Assembly (NCBI GenBank): GCA_016710465.1
Contig: JADJVS010000014.1
Location: forward strand, 744,001 to 808,000
Length of the DNA: 64,000 bases
From: Sulfuritalea sp.
Lineage (GTDB): Bacteria > Pseudomonadota > Gammaproteobacteria > Burkholderiales > Rhodocyclaceae
Reading direction: 5' to 3'
Part shown: positions 43,360 through 51,222 of the stretch, piece after piece
Layout of the letters: each line of letters opens with the position of its first letter
How positions within the stretch are numbered: position 1 is the first letter of the stretch
Made by a program: the position numbers and the translations under genes
Notes under the pieces: generated by a model
Database searches by the model: none
The model's input: the letters and a program-made list of their open reading frames with translations, nothing else
What the model was told of the DNA's origin: nothing

Positions 43360-43366
43360 CCCGCCC

Positions 43367-45346
43367 ATGTTCAAGCTCAATCCGGCGCAACTCGAAGCCG
43401 TGCGCCATCTCGACAGCCCGCTGCTGGTGCTGGCCGGCGCCGGCTCGGGCAAGACGCGCGTGATCACCCAGAAGATCGCCTGGCTGGTCGAGGACTACGG
43501 CGTCAAGCCGAGCCAGATCGCCGCCATCACCTTCACCAACAAGGCGGCGAAGGAGATGAAGGAGCGCGTCGGCAAACTGATCGGCGGCCGTGCCGAGGGC
43601 CTCATCGTCAGCACCTTCCACGCGCTCGGCGTGCGCATCCTGCGCCAGGAGGCAGGCAAGCTGGGCCTCAAGCCCGGCTTCTCGATCCTCGACGCGGCCG
43701 ACACCGCGGCGCTCTACCAGGAGCTCGCCGGCAATGTCGACAAGCTGCGCCTGCGCGCGCTGCAATCGAGGGTCTCGCTGTGGAAGAACCAGTTGGTCGA
43801 ACCCGAGGCCGCGCTAGCCGCTGCGGCCGACGACATCGAGTCCGCGGCGGCGACGCTGTATGCCAATTACGAGCGGACCCTGCGCGCCTACCAGGCCGTG
43901 GATTTCGACGACCTGATCCGCCTGCCGGTGAAGCTTTTCGGCGAGCACGACGAGGTGGCCGAGCGCTGGCGCAGCCGCCTCTGGCACGTGCTGGTCGACG
44001 AGTATCAGGACACCAACCGCGGCCAGTACCGCCTGCTGCGCCTGCTCACCCGGGGCCGCGATTCCTTCACCGCGGTGGGCGACGACGACCAGTCGATCTA
44101 CGCCTGGCGCGGCGCCGACAGCGAGAACCTGCGCCTGTTGCGCGACGACTACCCGAGCCTGAAAGTGGTCAAGCTGGAACAGAACTACCGCTCCACGGCG
44201 CGCATCCTCACGGCGGCCAACGCGCTGATCGCCAACAACCCCAAGCTCTTCGACAAGCAGCTCTGGTCCGAGCACGGCCAGGGCGACGCGATCCACGTAC
44301 AGTCCTGCCGCGACGGCGAGCACGAAGCCGAGTGGGTGGTCTCACGCCTCTCCGCGCACCGCTTCGAGCGGCGCACCAAGTTTTCCGACTACGCCATCCT
44401 CTATCGCGGCAACCACCAGGCGCGCGCCTTCGAGCAGCAGTTGCGCGCGCAGAAGATTCCCTACGTCATATCCGGCGGCCAGTCCTTCTTCGACCGCGCC
44501 GAGGTCAAGGACATCACCTCCTACCTGCGGCTGCTTTCCAACCAGGACGACGATCCGGCCTTCATCCGCGCCGTCACTAGCCCTAAGCGCGGCATCGGCG
44601 GCACCACCCTGGAAGCGCTGGGCCGCGCCGCCGGCCGCCGCCATCAGAGCCTGTTCGCCGCGATCTACGCGCCGGGCCTGGATGCCGAGCTCAACGTCAA
44701 GCAGCGCACATCGCTGCGCGAGTTCGGCGACTTCATCAAGCGCATGGAAGCCCGCGCCGCGCAGGAGCCGGCCGGCAAGGTGCTCAACGACATCGTGCGC
44801 GCCATCGGCTACGAGAGCTGGCTGTTCGAGTCGCTGGAACCGCGCGAGGCAGAGGGCCGCTGGGCCAACGTCAGCGACCTCGTCGACTGGCTGGACAAAA
44901 AGGGCAGCGAGGAGAACAAGAACCTGCTTGAGCTCGCGCAGTCGGTCGCGCTGCTGTCGATGCTGGACAAGGAAGAAGGCGCGGCCGATGCCGTGCAGCT
45001 CGCCACCCTGCATGCGGCCAAGGGCCTGGAGTTCCGCCATGTCTTCCTGGTCGGCGTCGAGGAGGGCCTGCTGCCGCATCGCGACTCGCTGGAACCGGGC
45101 AAGCTGGAAGAAGAGCGGCGCCTGATGTATGTCGGCATCACCCGCGCCCAGGCCAGCCTGACCGTCAGCCATTGCGACAAGCGCAAACAGGGCCGCGAGC
45201 TGATGGCCCGCGAGCCTTCGCGTTTCATCGCCGAAATGGGCGCCGAAGTGGCGGCGGCGTCGGCGCGGCGCAATACCGTGCCCGAACCGGAGGCCGCGCG
45301 CGCCAGGGCCGGTGCCTTGCGCGCGATGCTGGCGGGGAAGACCTGA
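43367..45346 (+). CDS. rep: ATP-dependent DNA helicase Rep
   Basis: A 659-aa superfamily-1A 3'-5' helicase that helps forks pass protein blocks. Walker A is AGAGSGKT (residues 23-30); other motifs visible are FTNKAAKEMKER, VDEYQDTNRGQ with GDDDQSIYAWRGA, EQNYRS, TLHAAKGLEF and YVGITRAQ. The short NPAQLEAV start and size fit Rep rather than UvrD. A perfect hairpin follows the stop. Confidence 0.94.
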   Translation: MFKLNPAQLEAVRHLDSPLLVLAGAGSGKTRVITQKIAWLVEDYGVKPSQIAAITFTNKAAKEMKERVGKLIGGRAEGLIVSTFHALGVRILRQEAGKLGLKPGFSILDAADTAALYQELAGNVDKLRLRALQSRVSLWKNQLVEPEAALAAAADDIESAAATLYANYERTLRAYQAVDFDDLIRLPVKLFGEHDEVAERWRSRLWHVLVDEYQDTNRGQYRLLRLLTRGRDSFTAVGDDDQSIYAWRGADSENLRLLRDDYPSLKVVKLEQNYRSTARILTAANALIANNPKLFDKQLWSEHGQGDAIHVQSCRDGEHEAEWVVSRLSAHRFERRTKFSDYAILYRGNHQARAFEQQLRAQKIPYVISGGQSFFDRAEVKDITSYLRLLSNQDDDPAFIRAVTSPKRGIGGTTLEALGRAAGRRHQSLFAAIYAPGLDAELNVKQRTSLREFGDFIKRMEARAAQEPAGKVLNDIVRAIGYESWLFESLEPREAEGRWANVSDLVDWLDKKGSEENKNLLELAQSVALLSMLDKEEGAADAVQLATLHAAKGLEFRHVFLVGVEEGLLPHRDSLEPGKLEEERRLMYVGITRAQASLTVSHCDKRKQGRELMAREPSRFIAEMGAEVAAASARRNTVPEPEAARARAGALRAMLAGKT

Positions 45347-45350
45347 AATG

Positions 45351-45376
45351 ACGAAGGGGCCCGCAGGCCCCTTCGT
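45351..45376. terminator. Perfect 11-bp hairpin between converging rep and cytochrome genes
   Basis: ACGAAGGGGCC (45351-45361) and GGCCCCTTCGT (45366-45376) are perfect arms around CGCA. It lies between two converging genes and can serve both, though a clear T run is missing on either side. Confidence 0.7.
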
Positions 45377-45392
45377 GAGGTCCGGCAGCGCC

Positions 45393-45827
45393 TTACTTGG
45401 CAGCCGGTTCCTTGAAGGTGGCGCCTGACTTGTTGGCCATGAACGCCACGACACGGGCCATCTCGATTTCGTTGGCGTCCGAGCCGCCCTTGGGCGGCAT
45501 CGCGTTCTTGCCGGTGATGGCAGACTTCACCAGACCGTCGAGGCCGAGCTTGAGGCGCGGCGCCCAAGCCGCCTTGTCGCCGAGCTTGGGTGCGTTGGCG
45601 GCGCCCGAATCGTGGCAGGCGCCGCAGATCGACTTGTAGATTTCTTCGCCGCCGCGGTTGCCAGCGGCGGTCGCGGCGCTCGCCGGCGCCAGTTCGACGC
45701 GAGCCACCGGTGCGATGCGCTTGGCCACGCCTTCGGCGTCGCCCTTCGGGGCGGCCAGGGAAAGGGGGCTGGCGGAAACGATAACCGCGCCCGCAATGGC
45801 AAACGCACGAAGTTTCGAAGGGGCCAT
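45393..45827 (-). CDS. Class I c-type cytochrome (cytochrome c5-like)
   Basis: A 144-aa periplasmic electron carrier. A signal peptide (about 1-26, ending SLAA) precedes a single heme site with Cys68, Cys71 and His72 (CGACH), and Met110 in NAMPPKGG is the likely axial ligand. The N-terminal 35 residues after the signal are a spacer. A consensus TATAAT -10 on the minus strand lies at 45863-45868, about 35 bp upstream. Confidence 0.9.
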   Translation of the reverse strand: MAPSKLRAFAIAGAVIVSASPLSLAAPKGDAEGVAKRIAPVARVELAPASAATAAGNRGGEEIYKSICGACHDSGAANAPKLGDKAAWAPRLKLGLDGLVKSAITGKNAMPPKGGSDANEIEMARVVAFMANKSGATFKEPAAK

Positions 45828-45877
45828 GGGCGTCTTCCTGGATGGGTCGTGGAAAGCGCGCGATTATAGCGGATTCA

Positions 45878-45917
45878 CCCGTCCCGCATGGACGGGCGGG
45901 GCTGAAAGCGCTATGCT
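45878..45917 (+). promoter_or_regulatory. tRNA-Arg promoter overlapped by a hairpin
   Basis: TGGACG (45889-45894) and TATGCT (45912-45917) with a 17-bp spacer match 4/6 and 4/6 of the consensus, placing the transcript start near 45924, just before the tRNA. CCCGTCC (45878-45884) and GGACGGG (45890-45896) form a hairpin over the -35. Confidence 0.45.
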
Positions 45918-45930
45918 TCGCCCCCTCCGC

Positions 45931-46006
45931 GCGCTCGTAGCTCAATGGATAGAGTACTGGCCTCCGAAGCCAGGGGTTGTGGGTTCGATCCCCGCCGAGC
46001 GCGCCA
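45931..46006 (+). tRNA. tRNA-Arg (anticodon CCG)
   Basis: A 76-nt cloverleaf: acceptor arms GCGCTCG (45931-45937) and CGAGCGC (45996-46002), discriminator G, CCA encoded at 46004-46006. The anticodon stem CTGGC/GCCAG encloses the loop CTCCGAA, giving CCG, which reads CGG. The T-loop contains GGTTCGATCC. No integrase or att repeat was seen beside it. Confidence 0.95.
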
Positions 46007-46137
46007 CATCCAAATCCCCATGTCCGATTTCAGCCCAGGCGCTTCTGCGTGCGCCAGGCTCCGGCGCGGCCATGGCGGGAGCAGCCGTGCCGAGTCGGCC
46101 GCTTTCGCCTGCCAGGGAATTTGTCCGCGACGGGGTA

Positions 46138-46830
46138 TCAGTTCTTGGCGGCGGTTGGCGCTGTCGCTGCCGGCATCGCTGCGGGTTTTGCTTCTGCCGG
46201 CTTGGCCTCGACGGCAGGTTTGGCATCCGCCGCCGGCTTGGCATCCTTGGCGGCCGGTGCCGCCGGGGCGGGGCTGGCTGCGGCAGGTGCAGCGGGCAGC
46301 AGGGCGGCGCATTCGGGAGCAAGGTCGACCTTCTTGGCGCCGCCTAGGTTGATCGCCAGGCCGGCGGCACAGTTCGCGCCGTCGATCGCCAGGGCGCGAT
46401 CCAGGTTGGCCAGGGCGGCCTCATGCTTGGCGCCGTGGGCGACCTGGGCAATCAGGCCAAGGCCGACCAGGCCCGCGGCACGGGCATCGGGTTTGCCGGT
46501 CTTGGCCCGGCTGGCGGCGTCCAGGACCGGCGCCAATTGCGGTTCGACGCTGGCGAGCAGGGCTTTCAGCTTCTCGGCCTCCGCGCGTTCCTGCTCCAGT
46601 GTGGCGATCTTTGCATTGGCCGCCTTGAGCGCGTCATCGCCCTTCTTGCGCTGGGCTTGCGCGTCCTGCTGTGCCTTGCTGGCGTTGGCCTGGGCTTCCG
46701 ACAGGGCGCCTTCGAGTTCGCCACTCTTGGCCGCGAACATGGCAGACAGCGCCGCGAAAACCAGCACCAGTAAAACCAGAGCCAAGGCGATGAACTGTCC
46801 GGCCTTGCCCTGCATGAATTTCATGTCCAT
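46138..46830 (-). CDS. Membrane-anchored coiled-coil protein, unknown
   Basis: A 230-aa protein with an N-terminal membrane helix (about 12-33), a coiled coil (about 36-95, rich in Ala, Gln, Lys and Glu), a small helical region with two cysteines (GANCAAGLAI and APECAALLP) and an Ala/Pro/Lys-rich tail. The coiled coil plus TPR-like region suggests an envelope scaffold. No family recognised. Confidence 0.6.
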   Translation of the reverse strand: MDMKFMQGKAGQFIALALVLLVLVFAALSAMFAAKSGELEGALSEAQANASKAQQDAQAQRKKGDDALKAANAKIATLEQERAEAEKLKALLASVEPQLAPVLDAASRAKTGKPDARAAGLVGLGLIAQVAHGAKHEAALANLDRALAIDGANCAAGLAINLGGAKKVDLAPECAALLPAAPAAASPAPAAPAAKDAKPAADAKPAVEAKPAEAKPAAMPAATAPTAAKN

Positions 46831-46993
46831 GGATTTTTCCTTTTCCGAGGGGGTTGGATCGGGCGGATTCTAGCCTTGCCGATGGGCGTCTGTCATGCGC
46901 GGGATATCCAAACGCCGGGGCAGCGGGTTGCCGGGGCACAAAACCATCGCCATGCAGATTGCCTTGTCCTGGTTCGCAGCGTAACATCTCACT

Positions 46994-47017
46994 CGTTATG
47001 TAGTAAAGGTGATAACG
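46994..47017. promoter_or_regulatory. ModE box (molybdate operator)
   Basis: CGTTAT (46994-46999) and ATAACG (47012-47017) frame a 24-bp palindromic site with the same half-sites and spacing as the E. coli modA operator. It directly abuts the modE ATG, so the modE-modABC operon is probably self-repressed when molybdate is plentiful. Confidence 0.78.
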
Positions 47018-47815
47018 ATGAAGAGAGTCGAGTCCGTCGTGGGCGGCCCGTCGATGGCCGGCCGGCGCAAGCTTGATCGCGTCGCCTTGCTGGAAAAGGT
47101 GGCGGAGCTCGGCTCGATCACGGCAGCGGCAAAGGCGGTGGGGATTTCCTACAAGGGCGCCTGGGAGGCGATCGAGGCCCTCAACAACATGTCGGCGGCA
47201 CCGCTGGTCGAGCGCAGCGTCGGCGGCAGCGGCGGCGGCGGCACGCGTCTGACGCCGCACGGAGAGCAGGTCCTGTCGCTGCTGCGCGACCTGGACACCG
47301 ACTTTCAGGGCCTGGTCGCCGCGATGAGCGGTGGCCGCGGGCGCTTCGACCGCTTTTATCGCTATTTTCAGCTCATGCGGAGATGGAACATGAAAACCAG
47401 CGCGCGCAACCAGTTCCTTGGCACGGTCGCCAAGGTCACCCGTGGCGCAGTGAACAGTGAAGTGGTGCTCGACATCGGCGGCGGCGATAGCCTTGCCGCG
47501 ATCATCACCAATACCAGCCTCGACAACCTGGGGCTGGCTCCAGGTGTCGAGGCCCATGCCCTGATCAAGGCGCCCTGGGTGATCGTCACCACCGACGAGG
47601 GCATGAAGACCAGCGCGCGCAACCGCCTCTGCGGCGTGGTCTCGCGCTGCGTGGCCGGCGCGGTGAACGGCGAGGTGATCATCGACCTGCCCGGCGGCAA
47701 GTCGGTCACCGCGATCATCACCAACGACAGCATCGAAAGCCTCGGCCTCAAGGAAGGCGTGCGCGCCTGCGCCCTGATCAAGGCCTCCCACATCATCCTC
47801 GCCGTCAACGCCTGA
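47018..47815 (+). CDS. modE: Molybdate-responsive regulator ModE
   Basis: A 265-aa regulator: N-terminal LysR-like winged helix (about 18-110, with GSITAAAKAVGISYKGAWEA) and two tandem Mop/TOBE molybdate-binding domains (each starting MKTSARN, about 126-195 and 198-265). The start is uncertain: ATG 47018 abuts the operator; GTG 47009 lies inside it; ATG 47054 (MAGRRKLDRV) is equally plausible and would leave room for a leader. Heads modABC. Confidence 0.92.
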   Translation: MKRVESVVGGPSMAGRRKLDRVALLEKVAELGSITAAAKAVGISYKGAWEAIEALNNMSAAPLVERSVGGSGGGGTRLTPHGEQVLSLLRDLDTDFQGLVAAMSGGRGRFDRFYRYFQLMRRWNMKTSARNQFLGTVAKVTRGAVNSEVVLDIGGGDSLAAIITNTSLDNLGLAPGVEAHALIKAPWVIVTTDEGMKTSARNRLCGVVSRCVAGAVNGEVIIDLPGGKSVTAIITNDSIESLGLKEGVRACALIKASHIILAVNA

Positions 47816-47827
47816 ACGGGATCGGCG

Positions 47828-48568
47828 ATGAAACGAAACGCGCTTGTGCTGGGGCTGGCCATGTCCGCCACCGCCCAGGCCGGTGACGTCCAGGTCGCCG
47901 TCGCCGCCAATTTCATGGCGCCGGCGAAGCAGATCGCGCAGCACTTCGAAAGGGACACCGGCCACAAGGCCACGCTCTCCTTCGGTGGCACCGGCAAGCT
48001 TTATGCGCAGATCAGGAACGGGGCACCCTTCGATGTCATGCTCGCCGGCGACGATACGACGCCGGCCAGGCTCGAAGCCGAGGGGGGCGCACTTGCCGGA
48101 ACGCGCTTCACCTACGCCACAGGCCGCCTCGTGCTCTGGTCGGCCCGGCCCGGCCTTGTCGATGACAAGGGTGAGGTGCTGAAAAAGGGCGAGTTCAAGC
48201 ACATCGCCATCGCCAATCCCAGGCTGGCGCCCTACGGTGCGGCGGCGATCGAAACCCTGACCGCGCGGAGGCTGCTCGATGCCGTCCAAGCCCGGTTCGT
48301 CCAGGCCGATAACATCGCCCAGGCGCACCAGTTCGTCGCCACCGGCAACGCCGAACTCGGCTTTGTCGCGCTGTCGCAGCTCATGAAGAACGGCAAGCTC
48401 GGCGAAGGCTCGGCCTGGGTGGTTCCGGCGAGCTTGCATCAGCCGATCAGGCAGGACGCTGTCATCATCGACAAGGGCAAAGGCAAGCCCGCCGCCGAGG
48501 CCTGGATGAAATACCTGAAGGGCGACAAGGCCAAGGCGGTGATCAAGTCCTTCGGTTACGAGGTCTGA
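47828..48568 (+). CDS. modA: Molybdate ABC transporter substrate-binding protein
   Basis: A 246-aa periplasmic protein that binds molybdate or tungstate. A short signal (1-18, ending ATAQA) precedes the binding-site motifs VAVAANFMAP and SFGGTGKLYAQI, followed by GAPFDVMLAGD. It lies 12 bp after modE and 11 bp before modB. Confidence 0.94.
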   Translation: MKRNALVLGLAMSATAQAGDVQVAVAANFMAPAKQIAQHFERDTGHKATLSFGGTGKLYAQIRNGAPFDVMLAGDDTTPARLEAEGGALAGTRFTYATGRLVLWSARPGLVDDKGEVLKKGEFKHIAIANPRLAPYGAAAIETLTARRLLDAVQARFVQADNIAQAHQFVATGNAELGFVALSQLMKNGKLGEGSAWVVPASLHQPIRQDAVIIDKGKGKPAAEAWMKYLKGDKAKAVIKSFGYEV

Positions 48569-48579
48569 CGGGCCTGCCC

Positions 48580-49254
48580 ATGCTCGCGCCCGCCGACTTC
48601 GCCGCGCTCTGGCTCACCGCCAAGCTGGCAACCGTCACGACGCTGCTGCTGCTGCTGATCGGCACGCCGCTGGCGTGGTGGCTGGCGCGCACCCGCTCGT
48701 GGTGGAAGGGTCCGCTTGGTGCCGTGGTGGCCCTGCCCATCGTGCTGCCACCCACCGTGCTCGGCTTCTACCTGCTGCTGCTGCTCGGGCCCAACGGCCC
48801 GGTCGGGCGCTTCACCGAATGGGCCGGCATCGGCCTGCTGCCGTTCAGCTTCGGCGGCCTGGTGGTGGGCTCGGTGTTGTATTCCATGCCTTTCGTGGTG
48901 CAGCCGATCCAGAACGCCTTTGAAGCCATCGGCGATGGGCCGCTGGAAGCCGCCGCCACCTTGCGCGCCGCGCCGCTCGATGCCTTTTTCAGCGTCGCTG
49001 TGCCGCTCGCCCGCCCCGGCTTCCTCACCGCAACTGTCCTCGGCTTTGCCCATACGGTGGGCGAGTTCGGCGTGGTGCTGATGATAGGCGGCAACATCCC
49101 GGACCAGACCCGCGTCGTCTCGGTGCTGATCTACGACCACGTCGAGGCGATGGACTACGCGCAGGCCCATTGGCTCGCCGGCGGCATGGTGGTGTTCGCC
49201 TTCCTCGTGCTGCTGGCGCTCTACCTGCTGAACTCGCGGGGGCGCCGCGCGTGA
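48580..49254 (+). CDS. modB: Molybdate ABC transporter permease
   Basis: A 224-aa inner-membrane permease with five to six helices and the EAA loop (LEAAATLRAAPLDAFFSVAV), the contact site for ModC. The TVLGFYLLLLLGPNG and GFAHTVGEFGVVLMIGGNIP segments are typical of ModB. The stop overlaps the GTG of modC. Confidence 0.94.
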   Translation: MLAPADFAALWLTAKLATVTTLLLLLIGTPLAWWLARTRSWWKGPLGAVVALPIVLPPTVLGFYLLLLLGPNGPVGRFTEWAGIGLLPFSFGGLVVGSVLYSMPFVVQPIQNAFEAIGDGPLEAAATLRAAPLDAFFSVAVPLARPGFLTATVLGFAHTVGEFGVVLMIGGNIPDQTRVVSVLIYDHVEAMDYAQAHWLAGGMVVFAFLVLLALYLLNSRGRRA

Positions 49255-50327
49255 GCGTCTCCGCCCAATTCGCGCTGACCTGGCCGGACTTCGCACTCGA
49301 CGTTGACCTCGACCTGCCGGGCCGCGGCGTCACCGCGCTGTTCGGCCGGTCGGGCTGCGGCAAGACCACGCTGCTGCGCTGCATCGCCGGCCTGGAACGC
49401 GGCAGCGGCTTGCTCGCCGTAAATGGCGAGACCTGGCAGGACGACGCGCGCTTCGTGCCCACCCACCAGCGTGCGCTGGGTTACGTGTTCCAGGACGCGC
49501 GGCTGTTCGCCCACCTCGACGTGCGCCGCAACCTCGACTATGGCGCGAAGCGCGCGTTTCGCCGTACCGCCAGCGCCGACTCCTCTCGACGCGATGCCAT
49601 CGTCGACCTGCTTGGCCTCGGCCCGTTGCTCGACCGCCTGCCCTCCCGTCTGTCAGGCGGCGAGCAGCAGCGCGTGGCGATCGCCCGGGCGCTCCTCACG
49701 GAGCCGCGCCTGCTGCTGATGGACGAGCCGCTGGCCGCGCTCGACCATGCCCGCAAGCAGGAATTCCTGCCCTGGCTGGAACGCCTGCGCGAGGAACTCG
49801 ACATCCCGCTGATCTACGTCAGCCATGCGCCGGACGAGGTCGCCCGGCTGGCCGACCACATCGTCGTCATGGACGCCGGCCGCGCCGTGGCGCAAGGGCC
49901 GCTGGCCGAGACCCTGGCGCGGGTCGACCTGCCGATCACGCTGGGCGAGGACGCCGGCGCAGTATTCGAGGCCACGGTGGTGGCACGCGATGCCGAGTGG
50001 CATCTGGCACGGGTCGCCTTCGATGGTGGCGAACTGCGGGTGCGCGACAACGGCACTCCGCTGGGTCGCCGCGTGCGTGTACGCGTGCTGGCGCGCGACG
50101 TGTCGATCGCCAGCAGCCGCCACGACGACGTCAGCATCCTCAACCTGCTGCCGGCCACGATCGTGGCCCACGCCGCCGAGGCCCATCCCTCGCAATTGCT
50201 GGTGCAACTGCGCGTCGGCGCAACCCTGCTGCTCGCGCGCCTGACACGCTACTCGGCGCAACGCCTCGACCTCGCTCCGGGGCGCGAGGTGTGGGTGCAG
50301 ATCAAGGCCGTGGCCCTGATCGGCTAG
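49251..50327 (+). CDS. modC: Molybdate ABC transporter ATP-binding protein
   Basis: A 358-aa ATPase: Walker A GRSGCGKT (32-39), Q-loop GYVFQDARLF, signature LSGGEQQR, Walker B LLLMDEPLAAL, and a C-terminal Mop/TOBE molybdate-sensing domain (about 285-358). GTG start 49251 overlaps modB by 4 bp. Copy 8 of the dispersed repeat supplies RRTASADS between the Q-loop region and the signature helix, slightly lengthening a surface loop. The stop overlaps the convergent panE stop by 4 bp. Confidence 0.94.
   Translation: MSVSAQFALTWPDFALDVDLDLPGRGVTALFGRSGCGKTTLLRCIAGLERGSGLLAVNGETWQDDARFVPTHQRALGYVFQDARLFAHLDVRRNLDYGAKRAFRRTASADSSRRDAIVDLLGLGPLLDRLPSRLSGGEQQRVAIARALLTEPRLLLMDEPLAALDHARKQEFLPWLERLREELDIPLIYVSHAPDEVARLADHIVVMDAGRAVAQGPLAETLARVDLPITLGEDAGAVFEATVVARDAEWHLARVAFDGGELRVRDNGTPLGRRVRVRVLARDVSIASSRHDDVSILNLLPATIVAHAAEAHPSQLLVQLRVGATLLLARLTRYSAQRLDLAPGREVWVQIKAVALIG
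49560..49584 (-). repeat. Dispersed 25-bp repeat, copy 8 (inside modC)
   Basis: Reverse orientation of the core with GTAC instead of GCAC. Translated as RRTASADS in the helical domain of ModC, a third reading frame compared with the copies in dat and rlpA. Confidence 0.82.
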
Positions 50328-51217
50328 CCCTGCCGGGTCTCCAGCAGCCTGACCAGTGCGTGGATAGTCCGATTCACCGGCGTGGCGATGCCGAGCGCCG
50401 CGCCGCGTTTCAGCACATAGCCGTTGATGTGGTCGATCTCGCTTTTCCTGCCGCGCGCGATGTCGTGGGCCGTGGACGATTTCTGCGTCGCCATCGACAT
50501 GGCGATGCCGGCCACGGCGGCGCGGATGTCGCCCGGCACCGTGACGCCGTCGGCGTGCGCCACGGCGAGGCATTCGGCAACGATGTCCTCCATCACGCCG
50601 GCGATGCCTTCACCCCGCGCGATGGGGCCGTAGGGCAACTGGGTGATGGCGGAGAGGCCGTTGTAGGCGCAGTTGATGATCAGCTTGGCCCACAGCGCGC
50701 CGGCGACATTGTCGGAGACCGTCACCGGCACGCCGGCGAGGGCGAACTCCGCGACCACCTCGGTGCCGCCGTCAATGGGGCCGATCACCAGTTCGCCGCG
50801 GCCGTGGTGGCGCAGGTGGCCGGGCCCGGCCATCTCGGTGGCGACGTAGACCACGGCGGGATGCACGGGGCGACCAAGCGCCGCTTGCAGGCGCTCGGCG
50901 TTGTCGTAACCGTTCTGCAGGCTCAGCACGATTGCGCCGGGCGCGAGGTGCGGCGCCATTTCCGCGGCGGCTTGCACGGTATCGGTCGACTTCACGCAGC
51001 ACAGCACCATGTCGGCGCCGTCGATGCCGCCGGGGTCGGTGCGTGCGGCGACCTTGACGTGCTCCCTGAAGGTTTGAGTTTCCATGTCGAGGCCGTCGCG
51101 ATTGATCGCCTCGACATGCGCGGGGCGGCCGATCAGTACCACCTCGCGGCCGGCCCGCGCCAGCATGCCGCCGTAGTAGCAGCCGACGGCGCCGGCACCG
51201 AGTATCGCGGATTTCAT
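50324..51217 (-). CDS. panE: 2-dehydropantoate 2-reductase (ketopantoate reductase) family
   Basis: A 297-aa NADPH-dependent oxidoreductase. The Rossmann motif ILGAGAVGCYYGG opens the protein, and the catalytic Lys of the AKLIINCAYN segment is present. ATG 51217 is chosen because AGGAGG at 51228-51233 is 9-10 bp upstream, whereas the ATG at 51226 abuts it. PanE makes pantoate for CoA synthesis, but family members often have other substrates. Confidence 0.86.
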   Translation of the reverse strand: MKSAILGAGAVGCYYGGMLARAGREVVLIGRPAHVEAINRDGLDMETQTFREHVKVAARTDPGGIDGADMVLCCVKSTDTVQAAAEMAPHLAPGAIVLSLQNGYDNAERLQAALGRPVHPAVVYVATEMAGPGHLRHHGRGELVIGPIDGGTEVVAEFALAGVPVTVSDNVAGALWAKLIINCAYNGLSAITQLPYGPIARGEGIAGVMEDIVAECLAVAHADGVTVPGDIRAAVAGIAMSMATQKSSTAHDIARGRKSEIDHINGYVLKRGAALGIATPVNRTIHALVRLLETRQG

Positions 51218-51222
51218 GTTCA

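Noticed and set aside
45931..46137. tRNA-Arg as an integration site for a mobile island
   Set aside because: No integrase, no repeat of the tRNA 3' end and ordinary flanking genes.
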